Assembly: GCA_965240325.2 (NCBI GenBank)
Contig: OZ251224.1
Span: forward strand, 2,418,001 to 2,482,000
DNA from: Rebecca billardiae RCC1528
Taxonomy: Eukaryota > Haptophyta
Length of the DNA: 64,000 nucleotides
Direction: 5' to 3'
Part shown: positions 59,344 through 64,000 of the stretch, in pieces
Position numbering within the stretch: the stretch's first letter is position 1
Layout of the letters: the number at the start of each line of letters is the position of its first letter
Made by a program: the position numbers and the translations under genes
The notes under the pieces: generated by a model
What the model was told of the DNA's origin: nothing
The model's database searches: none
What the model saw: only the letters and a program-made list of their open reading frames with translations

Positions 59344-61843
59344 AGGGCACCGTGCCCTCTGGAGGGCACCGTGCCCTCGTGGGGCTCTGAGGGCACGGTG
59401 CCCTCGCGGGACGCAGCCTCGCACTGCGCGGCGCGCCGCGATGAGTTCGAGTGGTGGACGGGGGTGCATCGGATGCTAGTGACGGTGCGATGGGCCGCGA
59501 TGAGCCCGCCATCACCCAGTGATCTCGTGCGGTGCCAGCTCGCCCTCCTCCTCGTCGTCACTCGCACTGGCACCACGTTGCGCGCGCGCGCGCATGGCTT
59601 GCCTTGCGCGCGCTGTGTTCACGCGCAGTCTGCTTGGCAGCAGGGCGACCGTGGCTGGTGGTTGCGGTCGCGGATGATTGGAGTGTGTGCAGCTGCGCTA
59701 CATCCGCACGCGACCCGCCCGTCCTCGTCGAGCGCTGGAGAGACACGCGTGTCGCGCATGCACTCGAGTGGAAGCAGGAGAGCGGCACGCGAGCTTGGCT
59801 GCGCGCGCACGACAAGGTGCGCCAACACACAGCTCCTCCCGCCATGAGCACCAGCTACGCACGCACCCCTGCCGCGCTGCCTGACCTGCGAGGCCGCCGC
59901 GGTGCGGACACTGCGTGAGACACCCACGGTCAGCGGCCACGGCTGACACTGGTCAACAGCTCATGCAGCCGTTGCTGCAGCTTCGATTGCAACAGCAGCA
60001 GCGCTGGTGGCAGTCAACCCCATCACTGTCGCTGGCGTAACTACCCTCGGCGCCATAGCACCCACGGCACCAGCAGCCCTTGCACGTCCAGCAGCTGCGG
60101 CACGTCGCTCGGCTGAGCGGCGGCAACACGGACTGAGGCTGTCGTCTGAGCAGCCGCGCGGGCAGCTCCATGACCTTGGGGCGCACTGTCGCTGCATGCT
60201 GCTCCAAGCGGCTGCTGTAGCTGCTGCGGCTGAGACAGCAACTGCTATTGCTCGCGATGGCAGCTTCACCGCAGCTGTACCATCAGCATCATCAGTTAGA
60301 ACGCGATGTGGCAATAAATGGGATTTCCGCCGTTTTTTTCGCTCGATGGATTTCGAATTATAAATGAAAATCCCGCTGACAGAGACTTCAGAGACTTGGT
60401 GTGTGCACACACTTAACGTGGCGGCTGTGCTGCAGGGCTCACACGGTACGTGAAGCGTCGGCGCATGGAGCCTGGGGAGCTCTTATCCGCAGGGGTGTGG
60501 TAGGCGTGCCCCACCCCGCACGCAGCGCAGCGCTGTAGCAGCCGCTTCCGCGTACTCGCACTTTGGCGGTGGTGCCAAGGCCGCGCGCCGCTCGCCTGAC
60601 GGCATCGCCGCAGCAGCGCGGTCCCACGCGCATGCGGACGGGCGCGGCAATGGCGGTGGGGTTCGCAACGTGCAAGGCGTCAGCGGCTCGGCACCGGGTC
60701 CACCCGGCTGCAGCAGTAGCGCTGTCGGTGCTCGCGGCGCATGCGGCGTCAGGCGCTCACCAAGCGGCGTGTCGGGCGGGTGCGGATGCAGCTGCCGGAA
60801 CCAGGGCGCCGGGTATGCACGCGGCTGCAGCTCGCCCCAGCGCGCACTCGCAGGCAGTGAAGTCGGCCGCCCTGCCGGCCGGATTCGTAGGCGCTCGCTT
60901 GGCGGCTGCCGGCGCGCGACAAGCCAGAGCACGAGTAAAGCATCCGCGCCGCCACGGCGGTGGTGACAGAGAGCACGACCACGGGCGGTGGTGCCGCCGA
61001 TGCAGCGAGCGCGAGCTCGAGCGCGGCAGTGAACGTTGCAAGCAGCGTCAGCGGTGCGCGGAGCGATCAAGCCCGCCGTTCCAAGAGGAACAAGGGCGGC
61101 ATTGCGGGAGGGTAGGGGCACCGGCAGACAGCAGCGATGTCGCGCCATCGCTGATCGGACTGACGTGGCTAGCCGGTCGATGTGGCCATTGCTCGCGAGA
61201 GTATGCTATGAGCCAGATTGCTGTGCAGCACGCGACCGTGTCAGCCGTGGCCGCTGACCGTGGGTGTCTCACGCAGTGTCCGCACCGCGGCGGCCTCGCA
61301 GGTCAGGCAGCGCGGCAGGGGTGCGTGCGTAGCTGGTGCTCATGGCGGGAGGAGCTGTGTGTTGGCGCACCTTGTCGTGCGCGCGCAGCCAAGCTCGCGT
61401 GCCGCTCTCCTGCTTCCACTCGAGTGCATGCGCGACACGCGTGTCTCTCCAGCGCTCGACGAGGACGGGCGGGTCGCGTGCGGATGTAGCGTAGCTGCAC
61501 ACACTCCAATCATCCGCGACCGCAACCACCAGCCACGGTCGCCCTGCTGCCAAGCAGACTGCGCGTGAACACAGCGCGCGCAAGGCAAGCCATGCGCGCG
61601 CGCGCGCGACGTGGTGCCAGTGCGAGTGACGACGAGGAGGAGGGCGAGCTGGCACCGCACGAGATCACTGGGTGATGGTGGGCTCGTCGCGGCCCATCGT
61701 ACCGTCACTAGCACCCGATGCACCCCCGTCCACCACTCGAACTCATCGCGGCGCGCCGCGCAGTGCGAGGCTGCGTCCCGCGAGGGCACCGTGCCCTCAG
61801 AGCCCCACGAGGGCACGGTGCCCTCCAGAGGGCACGGTGCCCT
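59344..61843. mobile_element. Element C: foldback transposon related to element A
   Basis: The arms 59344-59950 and 61238-61843 are near-identical inverted repeats of about 606 bp, starting AGGGCACCGTGCCCTCTGG. Arms and interior are homologous to element A (e.g. CACCCAGTGATCTCGTGCGG in the arms; CGATGGCGCGACATCGCTGC inside), but the outermost ~100 bp differ: C has tandem copies of the palindrome GAGGGCACCGTGCCCTC where A has its 53-bp palindrome. The interior encodes no transposase. Immediate flanks TCTGCCCTG and GAAGAGTCA do not match, so no target duplication is visible. Confidence 0.8.
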
Positions 61844-61860
61844 GAAGAGTCACTACAAAA

Positions 61861-63290
61861 AGTCTCCGCCAGCGGAGCATCCGGGCAAGGGGCCCAGACC
61901 CTCCGCCGGCGGAGATTTTTGTGGCCACGAAAAATCCCCGCTGGCGGAGCATGGAATGCTCCGCTGGCGGAGCCTGGGCTTGCAGGAATGACACAACAAA
62001 CGTACTAGTTATGGTATCAGAAGTCTGTCAACCACCGAACAGCAGTCACCTCCGCTGGCGGAGCTCGCTAATGAGCCATGCCTTTTGTAAACTAATACAC
62101 TCGGCACTTGAACTGAGCTCCGCTGGCGGAGCTTCGGGGGCGCCGAATGCCATTCTTGATGACCCACCTGACTTGAACTGAGCTCCGCTGGCGGAGCGTC
62201 GGTGGTCAGCGCCGTGTGTCATATCGGAGAAATAATGCTAAGCCTTTCAACGCATTCATACTCTGCTGTGCCACACATTCAACCTCCGCTGGCGGAGCTC
62301 ACTGGCCTATTCGACTTGAACTGAGCTCCACTGGTGGAGCCTCGGCTGCGCCGAATGTCCTTAATCGATGACCCACTCTCGACTTGAGCTGAGCTCCCCT
62401 GGCGGAGCTTTGGTGGCGCCGCATGTCATATTGGAGTAACGCGGAAGCGTCAACCGTAGTCATATCTATATTGAGACTCAACCTCCGCTGGCGGAGCTCG
62501 CGGACCTACTAGTATTCAACTTTAACTGAGCTCCGCTGGCGGAGCCTCGGCTGTGTCGAATGTCCTTATCGATGGCCGACGTCTTGACTTGAGCTGAGCT
62601 CCGCTGGCGGAGCTTTGGTGGCGCCGCATGCCATTTATGGGAATAATGTGAAGCCGTTAACCATAATCATATCCATATTGACACTCAACCTCCGCTGGCG
62701 GAGCTCACGGACCTATTCGACTTGAGCTGAGCTCCACTGGCGGAGCTTTGGTGGCGCCGCATATCATATTGGAGTAATGCGAAGCCGTCAACCGTAATCA
62801 TACGTATCCATATTGATACTCAACCTCCGCTGGCGGAGCTCACTGGCCTATTCGACTTGAACTGAGCTCCGCTGGCGGAGCCTCGGCTCCGCCGAATGTC
62901 CTTATCGATGGCCCACGACTTGACTTGAGCTGAGCTCCGCTGGCGGAGCTTTGGTGGCGCCGCATGTCATATTGGAGTAATGCAAAGCCATTAACTACCG
63001 TAATCATATCCATATTGACACTCAACCTCCGCTGGCGGAGCTCGCGGGCCTATTCAACTTGAACTGAGCTCCGCTGGCGGAGCCTCGGCTGCGCCGAATG
63101 TCCTTATCGATGGCCCACGACTTGACTTGAGCTGAGCTCCGCTGGCGGAGCTTTGGTGGCGCCGAATGTCATATTGGAGTAATGCGAAGTCGTTAACCGT
63201 AATACTATCCATATTGACACTCAACCTCCGCTGGCGGAGCTCACGGGCCTATTCAACTTGAACTGAGCTCCGCTGGCGGAGCCTCTGCTT
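61861..63290. repeat. Array of the palindromic motif CTCCGCTGGCGGAG
   Basis: About 23 copies of CTCCGCTGGCGGAG or close variants occur every 40-100 bp over 1.4 kb. From about 62280 onward they sit in a higher-order tandem unit of roughly 201 bp (CCTCGGCTG occurs near 62340, 62547, 62880, 63081 and a variant near 63282; one spacing is ~333). Spacers are AT-richer and conserved between units (GAATGTCCTTATCGATGG; CATATTGG). The array ends exactly where homology to element B begins, so it may be the outer part of element D. Confidence 0.85.
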
Positions 63291-63294
63291 GTGG

Positions 63295-64000
63295 TTTGCT
63301 GCAATTGGGGCTGGGCAGCCTGGGCTCAGCATGGGGCAGCTGTTCACAGCCCAGGCGGGGCGTCACCGCCTGTGAGCCGTCGGTGGGCAGGGCCGACGGC
63401 GTCGCAGAGCTCATGCGTGGGAGCAGCGCGTCGAGGAAGCGATCAAGGTCGAGAAGGAAGGGGCAAGCAGCAGGGGCTGCCTGTACGTTTGTACATGCCT
63501 CCACACCGGTGCACATCACCCTTGCTCACTGCAGTCGTGAACAGTGCTGCCACTCATCTCATCATCGCTCACCATGCAGTGACGGCCGAGCTGCGGCGAA
63601 CTCTCACAGGCACCGAACACGCATCGGCTGTGCCCGCTGGTGCTGGCATGCGCTGTCCTCTACTTGCTGTCGGACAGCAAGGAGACGGCACAGCCGCATC
63701 TGCGAGCGGGCGAGGTGATGCTGTCCAGTGTCCTCTGCTCAGCGAGGCTGAGAGGCTGAGCACGGATCACGGATAGTGAGCCCTGGTATCTCAACGCATC
63801 CAGGAGAGCAGTTGGTGCATGCCTGTGCTCAGACGTGCAGGACCAACCATCCGGTGCTGATTCAAGCACCCGCGCCAACAGCGGCGGCACTCAACTCCAC
63901 GCTGCTGATGCGGCCGCACAGCTGCAGGGATGGTACCACGGCGGGCGACGGCGGGCGCTGCAGCTGGCAGCTCGGTGGTGCCTGCCCGAGGGGCCTGGGC
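63295..64000 (+). mobile_element. Element D: start of a B-family element, cut by the window
   Basis: From about 63380 the sequence follows the arm of element B (CTCATCTCACCATCGC versus CTCATCTCATCATCGCTC; GCCTCCACACCG) and from about 63900 enters the same ~214-bp repeat (CAGGGATGGTACCACGGCGG, GAGGGGCCTGGGC). The right part is beyond the edge. Confidence 0.75.

Noticed and set aside
61861-63290. CRISPR-like array (regular palindromic repeats with spacers)
   Set aside because: Spacers are themselves repeated in a ~201-bp unit and vary in length, there are no cas genes, and the genome is eukaryotic. A satellite or transposon end fits better.

Overview
The window reads as nuclear DNA of a very GC-rich eukaryotic microalga; a haptophyte (or a pelagophyte-like relative) fits best. 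Reasons: seven GT-AG introns can be placed exactly by protein continuity (one in the Ser-galactosyltransferase, three in the kelch gene, three in the DHHC gene), there is a eukaryotic tRNA-Ile with a Pol III T-run, genes lie on both strands as isolated or divergent pairs, and long simple repeats and foldback transposons are abundant. The taxon is inference from overall character and gene families; no marker gene is present.

Layout. 1-10195 (minus): one open frame of about 3,400 codons running off the left edge, a secreted modular protein with cohesin-like and TMEM132-like segments, a dockerin-like loop and two Ser-Pro-rich linkers. 10.2-13.2 kb: non-coding DNA with a 0.8 kb foldback repeat, microsatellites and a broken Sel1-MYND copy. 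13.4-17.4 kb: an unrecognised Ala-rich protein and an O-fucosyltransferase-like protein. 17.4-26.4 kb: a transposon pile-up. Element A (2.6 kb, about 670-bp inverted repeats, perfect 9-bp target duplication) is followed 49 bp later by element E, into which the 5.6 kb element B is nested, also with a 9-bp duplication. 26.5-41.1 kb: gene-rich stretch with an exostosin-like glycosyltransferase, tRNA-Ile, a C11orf65/MFI-like protein divergent from a methyltransferase, a DA1-like metallopeptidase, a TRF4-like poly(A) polymerase, a peptidyl-Ser galactosyltransferase, a small membrane protein and a TPRG1/hSac2-domain protein. 43-57 kb: three further Sel1-repeat/MYND loci (two intact, one decayed), a kelch-repeat gene and a decayed copy of its first exon. 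57.0-59.2 kb: a four-exon DHHC palmitoyltransferase. 59.3-64 kb: element C (relative of A), a 1.4 kb array of a short palindromic motif, and the start of element D (relative of B).

How it fits together. Several genes act in the secretory pathway: O-fucosyltransferase-like, GT47-like, Ser-galactosyltransferase and palmitoyltransferase, plus a giant secreted protein whose Ser-(Pro)3 linkers are the kind of sequence that hydroxyproline/serine glycosyltransferases modify. That link is an inference, since eukaryotic neighbours need not cooperate. The most distinctive feature is a set of foldback elements without any coding capacity. They share an architecture: long terminal inverted repeats, an outer zone of short palindromes whose sequence differs from family to family, and 9-bp target duplications at two of them.
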